Part shown: piece by piece, positions 21,258-34,011 of the stretch | How positions within the stretch are numbered: position 1 is the stretch's first letter | How the letters are laid out: each line of letters opens with the position of its first letter | Source of the DNA: Zea mays | Taxonomy: Eukaryota > Streptophyta > Magnoliopsida > Poales > Poaceae | Assembly (NCBI RefSeq): GCF_902167145.1 | Contig: NC_050099.1 | Location: 61,336,942 to 61,400,941 of the forward strand | Length of the DNA stretch: 64,000 nt | Direction: 5' to 3' | Notes under the pieces: model-generated | Told to the model about the DNA's origin: nothing | Databases searched by the model: none | What the model saw: the letters and a program-made list of their open reading frames with translations, nothing else | Position numbers and translations under genes: made by a program

Positions 21258-22360
21258 TTGGTTATGACTAACGCAAGGGCATATAGAGTCTTCAACAAGT
21301 CCACTGGATTAGTTGAAGTTTCTTGTGACATTGTGTTTGATGAGACTAATGGCTCCCAAGTGGAGCAAGTTGATCTTGAGGAATTAGATGATGAAGAGGC
21401 TGCATGCATCGCGCTAAGGAACATGTCTATTGAAGATGTGTGCCCTAAGGAATCCAATGAGCCTCCACAAGCGCAAGATCAACCATCATCTTCCATGCAA
21501 GCATCTCCACCAACTCAGGATGAGGAACAGGCTCAAGATGATGAAGATGAAGATCAAGAGGATGAGCCACCTCAAAAGGAAGACAATGATCAAGGGGGAT
21601 ATGAAGATAATGAAAACAAGGAAGATGATCAATAAATTCAGGGTCAAAGACCGCCACACCCAAGAGTCCACCAAGAAATTCAAAGAGATCACCCCGTCAA
21701 CTCCATACTTGGCGACATTCACAAGGGGGTAACCACTAGATCTCGAGTTGCTCATTTCTATGAACATTACTCTTTTGTTTCCTCTATTGAGCCATACAGG
21801 GTAGAGGATGCACTAAGAGATCCGGATTGGGTGCTGGCTATGCAAGAGGAGCTCAACAACTTCACGAGGAATGAGGTATGGCATTTAGTTCCATGTCCTA
21901 ACCAAAATGTTGTAGGTACCAAATGGGTATTTCGCAACAAGCAAGATGAGCATGGTGTGGTGACAAGAAACAAAGCCCGACTTGTGGCCAAAGGTTATTC
22001 ACAAGTCGAAGGTTTGGACTTTGATGAAACTTATGCACCCGTAGCTAGGCTTGAGTCAATTCGCATATTACTTGCCTATGCTACTTACCATGGCTTTAAG
22101 CTTTATCAAATGGATGTGAAAAGTGCCTTCCTCAATGGACCTATCAAGAAAGAGGTCTACGTTGAGCAACCTCCCAGCTTTGAAGATAGTGAGTATCCTA
22201 ATCATGTGTATAAGCTCTCAAAGGAGCTTTATGGGCTTAAGCAAGCCCCAAGAGTATGGTATGAATGCCTGCGAGATTTTCTTATCACTAATGGCTTTAA
22301 AGTCAGAAAAGTCGATCCTACTCTCTTTACTAAGACTGTTGCAAAAGATTTGTGCGTATG
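21258..22360 (+). pseudogene. pol: Sirevirus acidic linker and truncated reverse transcriptase
   Basis: ARAYRVFNKSTGLVEVSCDIVFDE is followed by a very acidic, Gln-rich linker (DDEDEDQEDEPP) to TAA near 21633. After a shift, RT starts ([77 protein letters not shown]). RT breaks off at 22360, just before the catalytic YVDD box, where the LARD element begins. The rest of RT, RNase H and the 3' LTR are not found after the LARD. Confidence 0.9.
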
Positions 22361-25300
22361 TGTAGCACCCACTCTGTAATTAGTCAGAAATAATATCAAT
22401 AGAGAAACAATTTCTCCTTATATGGGTTTGACCTTTATACATCATCACATGTGAACACTAGATTCAAAAACAAATAAGTAATAAAAGGATATATTATTAA
22501 AATTTATGCATCATGCTGAGTTTTTATTTGGATGTGCATTTGTGCTTAATAATGTAAATATACCATTAATAGCATATCAATGGATCCATAGAATTTAAAG
22601 TTTGACTTGAAAATAAAACCATGAGAATATAGAAAAGAAAGGGAAAGAGTATAGAATTTATAGAAAATATATACATAAAAATAAGTATCTTCAAAGTCAG
22701 TACTTTAATGGCACAATATAAAATTGTAAGGAAGGGCCAAAAGGTTTGAATTAGATCTGAATTCAAATTGAATTTGAAAAGGGAGAAAAGGAAATAGGAA
22801 ATAAAAAGAAAAAGGATATTGAACCCCTAACTGGGCCTCTGTACCAAATTCGGCCCACCAGAAACCTTCACCAGCGCAGCCCACTTCTTCAGCTAGCCCG
22901 CGCTGACTGGTGGGGCCTGCCTGTCGGTCTCTGGACACCGCGCCCCTCCGCGCGCGACTTGCTCTGTCCCTGTTAGGGATGAAAACGGTCGGAAACGGTA
23001 TTTATTCGGTAAACGGTTTTTTCTTTGATTACGAATAAATAGGATATAAAATATACAATACAAATTTGTATTCTTGTTTTTAACATCCAGCTTGTTAAGA
23101 TTCATAAAAGGTAAACCTCAAATTCATCCTACATTTTCTCAAATAATAGATATAAACTTTGGTATGGATTCGGAAACAAATTCGGTAATTTTTTCAACTT
23201 TTTGTGTTGTAGAGAGCAAATAATAAATAAAACAACTTATATAATATTTTATTCATATTTGTACTAATGTGCTTGATAACATAAGAAAAGATCAACATCA
23301 AATTTTATACATATCTATTTTAAAATATTAAATTTGTTCTAACAGTTCGGATTACCACTTTCATCCCTAGTCCCTGTCACGTGGGACCCCTCTGTCGGGA
23401 TGTTCTTCCACGGGCCGCAGCTGAAAAATCTCCGTTGACATCCGAGCTCCGGCCAACGATCTCCGAACCCGGTCTTTGTTTCCCCCTCTTCTCGGGCCGT
23501 TGCGGGATCCTGGCGGATTTAAGTACCGGACCGTCTGCGCCATCTCCTACCTACCGCCGTTATCCCCTCCGCGGAATTCGCGTGGGATTCACCCTCATCG
23601 CTTCTGCATGCCTCCTCAGCCGGACTCCGTTGTGGACACGCGCGGACCGATCTCGGGTGGCCATAAGAAGGGCGTGGCCGGGTCCTTACCTCCCCTCTAC
23701 TTCGTCAATACGCAAACAACTGTAACCAAACCGACCTCCGCTATCACCGTGAGAACCGAGAGGGCCGAGATCCGTTGCCGCCGTTCTACCGATTAAACGT
23801 CGTCGGGACGTTGGTGGGTGACCAGGATTGATCGCGGGCAGCTACCAAATCTAACTGTGGCATCTCTTGGCGAAGAAATCCATCGGCGCGCTTCTAATTG
23901 CTCGCCGTCGTCCGCGCGCCGCCGTGGGGACGAACTGCGTCGTGGCCGGCCTCGTTCGACCCTCGATTTCCGGTGAGTACCCTCCACCCAGGTTCGCAAT
24001 AGCGTTAGCATCGTGTAGTCCTATCCGATTTGGTTTTGAACTCTGGGTGGCCGACTTTGGTGCGCCGGTGAGCTCCACGGCCACAGGGATTCCGGCGGCT
24101 CTGCCGTGGCTGGTGTCTGGGGAGAAGGAGAACGCAGGGGCCGTTGATTGATGGATGGACGGCACGGATTGATCTCGCGTACCCTTTCGGCTAGGTTAGG
24201 CATGGGCCGTTAGTTGAATGATGAACGCTCCAGATTACAACGATACCGCGCCCTTCATTATTGCTATCGGACCGTTGGATTCGGATCCAAGGGCGCTTGT
24301 GAGATACCGGTTTGTTTTGAGTAGAGGTCTAATCTGGCGCGTCCGTGCTTGATCGTGCGGCTCTGTGCGCGCGATACCCCTTGGCCGTGCGCAATTTGTT
24401 AAAGAGCCCTCGGGCTTTAGTGAAATCAACCCGCCATCCATACTCAACTGTGCACTGGGTCTCTGGATTCTTATCCCGAGCCCCCTATGTTCCTGTTTAA
24501 ATGAGCCCCAGCCCAGTGTTGTTTTAAAGTGATTAAATGAATTAGAAATTAGATTTTTAATATAAAAATAAACCCTAGAACTTGTATAATTCATAGAATA
24601 TTCATATGGGCTCCAAAATAATCCATTCCACTTTCTAATTTTTTGTAATTTTATTCTTTATCACTTAGAGCCTCTGTTTTGTCATGAAAACAGAAAGAAA
24701 TTTAATTCCTCACTTAATCTATTTTAAGCACATGAAACCTTTGAAAATTCATAGCTTAAAATCTGTAACTCCAAAATTAATAAATCCTGTTCCTGTGATC
24801 TTATTTCAATATGTAAATTATTAATATGTAATTTGCATATATGTTTGGTGTAATGTTAATTTTGCCTATACCATGTATGTCTGTATTGCTACGTTTAGCA
24901 GTGAGGACACGTGTCATCTGAAGATCATCCTGGTACCTGGAATCTCAAGTCCCAGGCAAGTTGTGCCCTTGATCACTTCTTTTACCCACTCATGTTCTAA
25001 TTAATCATAATGATCTGCATAGGTTAATTTGATGGGACCCAATAGGTTACCCTAGTTTGTCTATCTTTATGCCTTGTTTACCACTAAACTTTCTGGGTAG
25101 TACTTGCTAGTGCTATATGTGGATTTGGGCATTGAGATACATATTATTCATACTTTTGTTATCAGTTGCTATTTACTGTTCATGATGAGATCATTATGTT
25201 AATTGGAACATGGAGCGACCACCCGGGAAAACAGTGCTACCACAAGGGTTTAATGGGACGCCCTTGGCCGATTAATTAGGAAAGCTAGTGGAAGACTACC

Positions 25301-26189
25301 TTACCCGAAAGGGGCAAGGGCAGTAGGGGAGTGGTCAGTGTAGGGAGGCCCTCGGGAGGATTTTGCTGCGATGGCGGTCCTGCAAGGGATTCCTGCATTG
25401 GAGCTTCCTATAAACTGTAGCGGGTTTTCTGAAGCTAGTGGAACTTTGTAAAGGCCTCGTAGTGTTACCCTGCCTCGCCTCCTCGGTAGAGGTGTATGGG
25501 AAGTCACGATCCCTTGGCAGATGGGTAACATGACTTGTGGGTAAAGATGCGCAACCTCTGCAGAGTGTAAAACTGGTATACTAGTCGTGCTCACGGTCAT
25601 GAGCAGCTCGGACCCTCACATGATTAATTTATGGAACTTAAATTCAATTTGTCATATGCATTGCATCGCAGGTGATGTTGTTACTTCTGTTCTACTATTT
25701 AATTGGGTTGGTATTTACTTATACTTAGTAATTGCTAATAAAATTTTGACCAACTTTAAAAGCAATGCTCAACTCTAACCATCCTCTTTGGTAAGCCTTA
25801 CACTTCACGTGAGCTCCCACCTTTGGCGAGTTCATGCACATTATTCCCCACAACTTGTTGAGCGATGAACGTATGTGAGCTCACTCTTGCTGTCTCACAC
25901 CCCCCCACAGGTCAAGCACAGGTACCGCAGGATGAGGCGCATGGAGGATGCTGCGATGAGTTCGTGAGAGAGATCTAGGTCATCGTCTCCCAGTCAACTT
26001 TGGGTTGCTGGATCGTTTCCTCATATGATGTAATTATTTAATTATTTTTGTACAGAACTCCTGTTATATAGTAAAGATGTGACATTCGATCCTGTGCCAC
26101 TATGCATCATATGTGTGAGACTTGGTCCCCGCACACCTGGTGTTTATGTTCGCGCCCGGGTTTTGGACCCCTAAAATCCGGGTGTGACA
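22361..26189 (+). mobile_element. 5' LTR of LARD-like non-autonomous element
   Basis: Starts TGTAGCACCC directly after Sirevirus RT and ends ...ggtgtgaca before a PBS. Without the Ds-like insertion and its duplication it is about 3.43 kb. The partner at 27524-30452 is about 99 percent identical (27 or so differences counted by eye), so the insertion is young. Compositional steps resemble a gene: AT-rich U3, GC-rich block about 23370-23970 ending in ttccg/gtgagt (23973), AT-rich stretch, then acceptor-like catcgcag (25671) and ccccacag (25910). No protein of recognisable family. Confidence 0.9.
22974..23369. mobile_element. Ds-like hAT element, 396 bp
   Basis: Ends are TAGGGATGAAA and its exact reverse complement TTTCATCCCTA, the 11-bp terminal inverted repeat type of the Ac/Ds family; the left end continues ACGGTCGG-AACGG as in one Ds end. 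It is flanked by a perfect 8-bp duplication gtccctgt (22966-22973 and 23370-23377). The partner LTR has a single gtccctgt at this place and no insert, giving the empty site. The interior is AT-rich without coding capacity, so it needs a transposase in trans. Internal repeats of cggtaaacgg type near the left end may be transposase sites. Confidence 0.93.
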
Positions 26190-27523
26190 GAAGTGGTATC
26201 AGAGGAATGTTGACTGTAGGACGAAACCTAGATAGAAATGGACAAAACCATTACCTACCTACCTTACTCTAATTCTTATCTAAACTTACCTTAATCTTTT
26301 CTCATCTATTTCCGCTATACTCTGATTATTCTTACCTTTTCCTTTTAAAGACAAATGTGGATTTCACACTTTGAAATCTCGTACCTAAAGTGACCTTTAG
26401 GAATAGGAGACCTACTCCTAGGAATAAAAACAAAAAACTAATTTTATAAGTATCTATACGTTTGAGTGCTTGTTCTTATGACACCTGTTTGATTTGGATC
26501 TTTGATTGAGTGTGATTAGTTGTGGAGTAATGTCCACAATTACATCTGCATATACGTATAGGCATAAATAGAATTCATAAGATAACTAAACAACTTAGAT
26601 TATCCTTCATTAAAACGTATCTATTTCATAGGGATCCCTCTAATCTTAAAAGACTCTTCCATATATTAATAGATTCATCGTATCTTATAAGATTCTCTCT
26701 TATCTTACTAGATCCACCCCATCTTAAAAGATTCTTCTTACCTTAATAAATTCATCTTATCTTGAAGAGATTCTATCTTATCATAACATATCTAACTAAT
26801 CTCAAAAGATTCTAACATATCTTAATAATACATATTCTACCCTGTTGGACCTATCTAACCTAAACTAGTCTAATCTAGTCATACCAATCTACTCTAGATC
26901 CCATCTAATCTAATATGGTCCAATCTAAAGTGAGTTACTTAACGGACTAGTTAATACTAGTGAAATAGATCAGACCCTGCTGGCCATGTTTTAACTTAAA
27001 TTAGTATATCAGACCAAACCACCCATGAACAAATAACTTACCAGCATATTCATGGTGACCATCCCTCCCATCCTAGATGTCGCCATAATACACTTATCTT
27101 ATGCCACCAGCATGTTAACCATCTGTCCTTACCTACAAGTTATGCTAACTACATGTCCCTAATTCGGATAAAAACTTCAAGAACGAAGATCGAAGATGAT
27201 CGAGCTCATCAAATCAAGGAAGGATAAGCATCAACTCAAGTCTTCAAAGATCAAGTTGGATGGCTAGATGAAATAAGATCCACTGCACATGATGGAGTCT
27301 CTCATTACCATAATCCTGGTTATCCCAACCTATCCATTCATCATCCTACATAATAAGTAGCTAGATACCTATGCCCTCCTAATCACCCACTATTGACTAT
27401 AAAAAAATGAGACTCCGGATTTTTGAACCAACTATAGACTAAAAGCGGAATTACAAACCAATTCTTTTGTATCCCTTTTCTTATAAATCTCGGGGACGAG
27501 ATTATTTTTAAGGGGGTAGGATT
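26190..27523 (+). mobile_element. Internal region of the LARD-like element (no coding capacity)
   Basis: Four bases after the LTR comes the PBS tggtatcagagg (26194-26205, initiator tRNA-Met type with one end mismatch). The 1.33-kb interior has no gag or pol motif in any frame. About 26590-26900 is a degenerate AT-rich repeat of units like atcttaaaagattc. The right end has the stem AATCTCG/CGAGATT (27486-27503) and a purine run aagggggtagg just before the 3' LTR. Mobility must depend on an autonomous partner; the shared stem-loop points to chromoviruses. Confidence 0.85.
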
Positions 27524-30452
27524 TGTAGCACCCACTCTGTAATTAGTCAGAAATAATATCAATAGAGAAACAATTTCTCCTTATATGGGTTTGACCTTTA
27601 TACATCATCACATGTGAACACTAGATTCAAAAACAAATAAGTAATAAAAGGATATATTATTAAAATTTATGCATCATGCTGAGTTTTTATTTGGATGTGC
27701 ATTTGTGCTTAATAAAGTAAATATACCATTAATAGCATATCAATGGATCTATAGAATTTAAAGTTTGACTTGAAAATAAAACCATGAGAATATAGAAAAG
27801 AAAGGGAAAGAGTATAGAATTTATAGAAAATATATACATAAAAATAAGTATCTTCAAAGTCAGTACTTTAATGGCACAATATAAAATTGTAAGGAAGGGC
27901 CAAAAGGATTGAATTAGATCTGAATTCAAATTGAATTTGAAAAGGGAGAAAAGGAAATAGGAAATAAAAAGAAAAAGGATATTGAACCCCTAACTGGGCC
28001 TCTGTACCAAATTCGGCCCACCAGAAACCTTCACCAGCGCAGCCCACTTCTTCAGCTAGCCCGCGCTGACTGGTGGGGTCTGCCTGTCGGTCTCTGGACA
28101 CCGCGCCCCTCCGCGCGCGACTTGCTCTGTCCCTGTCACGTGGGACCCCTCTGTCGGGATGTTCTTCCCCGGGCCGCAGCTGAAAAATCTCCGTTGACAT
28201 CCGAGCTCCGGCCAACGATCTCTGAACCCGGTCTTTGTTTCCCCCTCTTCTCGGGCCGTTGCGGGATCCTGGCGGATTTAAGTACCGGACCGTCTGCGCC
28301 ATCTCCTACCTACCGCCGTTATCCCCTCCGCGGAATTCGCGTGGGATTCACCCTCATCGCTTCTGCATGCCTCCTCAGCCGGACTCCGTTGTGGACACGC
28401 GCGGACCGATCTCGGGTGGCCATAAGAAGGGCGTGGCCGGGTCCTTACCTCCCCTCTACTTCGTCAACACGCAAACAACTGTAACCAAACCGACCTCCGC
28501 TATCACCGTGAGAACCGAGAGGGCCGAGATCCGCTGCCGCCGTTCTACCGATTAAACGTCGTCGGGACGTCGGTGGGTGACCAGGATTGATCGCGGGCAG
28601 CTACCAAATCTAACAGTGGCATCTCTTGGTGAAGAAATCCATCGGCGCGCTTCTAATTGCTCGCCGTCGTCCGCGCGCCGCCGTGGGGACGAACTGCGTC
28701 GCGGCCGGCCTCGTTCAACCCTCGATTTCCGGTGAGTACCCTCCACCCAGGTTCGCAATAGCGTTAGCATTGTGTAGTCCTATCCGATTTGGTTTTGAAC
28801 TCTGGGTGGCCGACTTTGGTGCGCCGGTGAGCTCCACGGCCACAGGGATTCCGGCGGCTCTGCCGTGGCTGGTGTCTGGGGAGAAGGAGAACACAGGGGT
28901 CGTTGATTGATGGATGGACGGCACGGATTGATCTCGCGTACCCTTTCGGCTAGGTTAGGCATGGGCCGTTAGTTGAATGATGAACGCTCCAGATTACAAC
29001 GATACTGTGCCCTTCATTATTGCTATCGGACCGTTGGATTCGGATCCAAGGGCGCTTGTGAGATACCAGTTTGTTTTGAGTAGAGGTCTAATCTGGCGCG
29101 TCCGTGCTTGATCGTGCGGCTCTGTGCGCGCGATACCCCTTGGCCATGCGCAATTTGTTAAAGAGCCCTCGGGCTTTAGTGAAATCAACCCGCCATCCAT
29201 ACTCAACTGTGCACTGGGTCTCTGGATTCTTATCCCAAGCCCCCTATGTTCCTGTTTAAATGAGCCCCAGCCCAGTGCTGTTTTAAAGTGATTAAATGAA
29301 TTAGAAATTAGATTTTTAATATAAAAATAAACCCTAGAACTTGTATAATTCATAGAATATTCATATGGGCTCCAAAATAATCCATTCCACTTTCTAAATT
29401 TTTGTAATTTTATTCTTTATCACTTAGAGCCTCTGTTTTGTCATGAAAACAGAAAGAAATTTAATTCCTCACTTAATCTATTTTAAGCACATGAAACCTT
29501 TGAAAATTCATAGCTTAAAATCTGTAACTCCAAAATTAATAAATCCTGTTCCTGTGATCTTATTTCAATATGTAAATTATTAATATGTAATTTGCATATA
29601 TGTTTGGTGTAATGTTAATTTTGCCTATACCATGTATGTCTGTATTGCTACGTTTAGCAGTGAGGACACGTGTCATCTGAAGATCATCCTGGTACCTGGA
29701 ATCTCAAGTCCCAGGCAAGTTGTGCCCTTGATCACTTCTTTTACCCACTCATGTTCTAATTAATCATAATGATCTGCATAGGTTAATTTGATGGGACCCA
29801 ATAGGTTACCCTAGTTTGTCTATCTTTATGCCTTGTTTACCACTAAACTTTCTGGGTAGTACTTGCTAGTGCTATATGTGGATTTGGGCATTGAGATACA
29901 TATTATTCATACTTTTGTTATCAGTTGCTATTTACTGTTCATGATAAGATCATTATGTCAATTGGAACATGGAGCGACCACCCGGGAAAACAGTGCTACC
30001 ACAAGGGTTTAATGGGACGCCCTTGGCCGATTAATTAGGAAAGCTAGTGGAAGACTACCTTACCCGAAAGGGGCAAGGGCAGTAGGGGAGTGGTCAGTGT
30101 AGGGAGGCCCTCGGGAGGATTTTGCTGCGATGGCGGTCCTGCAAGGGATTCCTGCATTGGAGCTTCCTATAAACTGTAGCGGGTTTTCTGAAGCTAGTGG
30201 AACTTTGTAAAGGCCTCGTAGTGTTACCCTGCCTCGCCTCCTCGGTAGAGGTGTATGGGAAGTCGCGATCCCTTGGCAGATGGGTAACATGACTTGTGGG
30301 TAAAGATGCGCAACCTCTGCAGAGTGTAAAACTGGTATACTAGCCGTGCTCACGGTCATGAGCAGCTCGGACCCTCACATGATTAATTTATGGAACTTAA
30401 ATTCAATTTGTCATATGCATTGCATCGCAGGTGATGTTGTTACTTCTGTTCT
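27524..30452 (+). mobile_element. 3' LTR of the LARD-like element, truncated
   Basis: Matches 22361 to about 25692 of the 5' LTR, minus the Ds-like insert. It stops at cttctgttct, where sequence switches to a Tat-family LTR. The missing last about 500 bp, the target duplication and the rest of the Sirevirus are absent from the window. Confidence 0.92.
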
Positions 30453-30723
30453 CCTTACGACTATAAAAGGAAGGTCCAGGGCCCTCGAACGAGAAGGTGG
30501 CCGCGCGGGAGAACGGGCTGATGGATAGGATCTCACTCTCTCCCTCACGAACGCTAGTAACCCCCTACTGCAAGCGCATCCGCCCTGGGCGCAGGACAAC
30601 ACGAGCCGCGGTTCCCCTTTATTGTTCCCCCTTGTGTTCCATCTCGCGCCGACACATCTGGGCTAGGACACGCAGCGACAACTTACTTGTCGGTCCAGGG
30701 ACCCCCGTGGTCGAACGCCGATA
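30453..30723 (+). mobile_element. Remnant 5' LTR (last 271 bp) of Tat-lineage element, copy 1
   Basis: Matches 42547-42818, the end of the element's 3' LTR, and is followed by the PBS. It keeps TATAAAA (30462-30468) but has lost all sequence upstream. It ends ...gccgata, the terminal CA mutated to TA. Divergence from the 3' LTR is several percent, higher than for the other LTR pairs in the window, so this insertion is older. Confidence 0.9.
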
Positions 30724-30725
30724 GT

Positions 30726-30743
30726 TGGCGCGCCAGGTAGGGG
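30726..30743 (+). other. Primer binding site, Tat-lineage copy 1
   Basis: tggcgcgccaggtagggg, identical to 50194-50211 in copy 2, two bases after the LTR end. I do not assign the tRNA. Confidence 0.8.
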
Positions 30744-30783
30744 CCTGCTGCGTGTTGACGAACAGCTTCTCGTCAAGCTCCAG

Positions 30784-33700
30784 ATGGGTAGTCTCCAGCA
30801 ACCTTTCCAGCCCGGGACGATGCTCCGTTTCGGGAGTCTCGAGTTCATGTCCATCGACGGCAGCTACAACATGGTACTCCTTCCTCCGCCGCGTGTCAAC
30901 GACAATGGCGGCCTTCAGCCCACCCCCCGGCGGTGGAATCGACGACGTCTTCCCCGCGTGGCGGAAGAGCAGCGTCCGGGTCTGTCCCGTCACCTTCCTC
31001 GCCGACGGAGGAGGAGGCGGGGCAACCATGGCCAAGCAGGAGGCGGCGCCTCGTCGGTTGTCGAGCGAGTCGACGACACCAGCGCCCCAGCGGGGGACAC
31101 GTCGGGCGTCGACCTCGCGTCTGAGACGAATACGAGCGTCGTTTCCCCGCAACACACCAACCCCAAGCAGACAGACGACGCCAGCACGCACGTGAAGGAC
31201 TTGCTGGGCGTTAGCCTCGTACCTGAGATAACGGTGCAGTCCGTCCCCTACGCGACTTCGTCACCATCCGTCGATCAAGAGGTACCGTCCGTTTTCCACC
31301 CTGTGCCTTTTAGATTCAGCTTCGACCCACCAAGCAACCCCGCTTCGGTGGACGCTTTCATAAAGGCATACCCAAACCTTCCGGGGTACCATATGCAGTC
31401 AACCTGGGACCGACTGACGGCTGTCTCGACCTACGGGCCCCCGGGTTCCGAGGAAGATGACGAGCCCGACTCTGGTTGGGATTTCTTCGGGCTCGGTAAC
31501 CCCAGTGCCATGCGAGACTTCGTGGCTGCATGTGACTACTGCCTCTCCGATTGCTCCGATGATGGCCACAGCCTTGACGACGAGGACTGTGGCCCAAGTT
31601 GCGAATGTTTTCACGTCGATCTAGGGGGTCTCGACGAAGGCAACCATCTTGGTATGCCGGAGGACGGCGATCCCCCTAGGCCTGCGCCTCGCGTTGACAT
31701 CCTTCGGGAGCTAGCTGTGGTCCTAGTCCCTGCGGGGGGTCAGGACACACAGCTCGAGCAAATCCGCGAGATGCAGGCCAGGCTCGACGAGGAAGCAGGA
31801 CAACTTGTGCAGCTCCGGCAGAACATCGGGCAGGACTGGGCAGGCCGAGCTCCGGCCGGAGAAGCGCGTCATCTGGCCCAGGACGTCCAGCACCGCATCG
31901 CCGACGATGCCAGGGCAAGGTTGCCCACAGCTTCCAGTGGGGTCGGCCAGAACCTGGCTGCAGCGGCAATACTACTCCGAGCAATGCCAGAACCATCCAC
32001 CACCGAGGGGCGACGTATCCAGGGAGAGCTCAAGAATCTCCTGGAGGATGCCGCGTTCCGACGGGCCGAAAGCTCTGCCTCCCGAAGGCAGGGGTACCCC
32101 TCGGAGCATCGCGCCACGACTTCCCGATTCATGTGGGAAGCCTCGGTCCACACCGGGCGCACGCGGGACACAGCGCCTGCAGCCCTGGGTCGCCTCGGCA
32201 ACGAGCACCACCGCCGCAACCGTCGAGCCCACCTCGACGAGAAGGTGCGCCGAGGCTACCACCCCAGGCGTGGGGGACGCTACGACAGCGGGGAGGATCG
32301 GAGCCCTTCGCCCGAACCGCCCGGTCCGCAGGCTTTCAGCCGGGCCATACGACGGGCGCCATTCCCGACCCGGTTCTGAACCCCGACTACCATCACCAAG
32401 TACTCGGGGGAGACAAGGCCGGAACTGTGGCTCGCGGACTACCGGCTGGCCTGCCAGCTGGGTGGAACGGACGATGACAACCTCATCATCCGCAACCTCC
32501 CCTTGTTCCTCTCTGACGCCGCCCGAGCCTGGCTGGAGCATCTGCCTCCTACGCAGATCTCCAACTGGGACGACCTGGTCAAAGCCTTCGCCGGCAACTT
32601 CCAGGGCACATACGTGTGCCCTAGGAACTCCTGGGATCTCCGAAGCTGCCGCCAGCAGCCGGGAGAATCCCTGTGGGACTACATCCGGCGATTTTCGAAG
32701 CAGCGCACCGAGCTGCCCAACATCACCGACTCAGATGTCATCGACGCGTTCCTCGCTGGCACCACTTGCTGCGACCTGATGAGCAAGCTGGGTCGCAAGA
32801 CTCCCACCAGGGCGAGCGAGCTGATGGACATCGCCACCAAGTTTGCCTCTGGCCAGGAGGCGATCGAGGCCATCTTCCTAAAGGACAAGCCGCCTCAGGG
32901 GCGCCAGCTAGAAGACGTCCCCGAGGCGTCCGCTCAGCGCTGCACCAAGAAGAAGGGCAAGAAGAAGTCGCAAACGAAACACGACGCCACCGACACAGAT
33001 CTTGTCACCGCTGCCGAGCACAGGAACCCTCGGAAGCCTCCCGGAGGGGCCAACCTGTTCGACAAGATGCTCAAGGAGTCGTGCCCCTATCATCAGGGTC
33101 CCGTCAAACACACCCTTGAGGAGTGCGTCATGCTTCGGCGCTACTTCCACAAGGCCGGGCCACCGACGGAAGGTGGCAAAGCCCACGACAACGACAAGGA
33201 GGGCCACAAGGCAGAGGAGTTCCCCGAGGTCCACGACTGCTTCATGATCTACGGTGGGCAGGTGGCGAACGCCTTGGCTCGGCACCGCAAGCAAGAGCGC
33301 CAGGAGGTCTGCTCGGTGAAGGTGGCGGCGCCAGTCTACCTAGACTGGTCTGACAAGCCCATCACCTTCGACCAAGGCGACCACCCCGACCGCGTGCCAA
33401 GCCCGAGGAAGTACCCGCTTGTTGTCGATCCCGTCATCGGCAACGTCAGGCTTACCAAGGTCCTCATGGACGGAGGCAGCAGCCTCAACATCATCTACGC
33501 TGAGACCCTTGGGCTCTTGCAGATCGATCTGTCCATGATCCGGGCCGACGCGGCGCCCTTTCACGGGATCATCCCCGGGAAGCGCGTCCAACCCCTTGGG
33601 CAACTCGATCTGCCCGTCTGCTTTGGGACTCCCTCCAACTTCCGAAAGGAAACCCTCACGTTCGAGGTGGTCGGATTCCGAGGAACCTACCACGCAGTTC

Positions 33701-34011
33701 TGGGGAGACCATGCTACGCCAAGTTTATGGCCGTCCCCAACTACACCTACCTCAAGCTCAAGATGCCAGGCCCCAACGGGGTCATCACCGTTGGCTCCAC
33801 GTACCGACACGCGTACGAATGCGACGTGGAGTGTGTGGAATACGCCGAGGCCCTCATCGCCGATCTGGAGAGCCTCTCCAAGGAGGTGCAAGATGTGAAG
33901 CGCCACGCCGACAACTTTGAGCCAGCAGAGGCGGTTAAGTCCGTCCCTCTCGACCCCAGCAACGACGCCTCCAAGCAAGTCCGGATCGGCTCCGAGATCG
34001 ACCCCAAATAG
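30784..34011 (+). pseudogene. gag: gag and protease of Tat-lineage Gypsy element, copy 1
   Basis: One frame from ATG 30784 to TAG 34009-34011, with a single internal TGA (32377-32379); copy 2 reads CGA there. The N-terminal 500 codons are low-complexity and charged. The gag core follows (YRLACQLGGTDDDNLIIRNL, AFAGNFQGTY, DIATKFASGQEA), then a CCHC-like stretch (CPYHQGPVKHTLEECVMLRRYF), then the protease with VLMDGGSSLNIIY. The final TAG stands where a Gln codon would continue into pol. The lineage is the abundant maize group containing Huck and Flip; the exact family name is not proven here. Confidence 0.85.

Noticed and set aside
13193..22360. Host Copia-like gene under selection
   Set aside because: Multiple stops, shifts and nested insertions show it is a dead Sirevirus.
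23381..24165. ORFs of about 100 codons in the LARD LTR
   Set aside because: Present in both LTR copies only by duplication, overlapping in both strands, with no recognisable domain. Treated as leader sequence.
26590..26900. AT-rich repeated segment as a possible matrix attachment or satellite
   Set aside because: Units are too degenerate and of unequal length; no support beyond composition.
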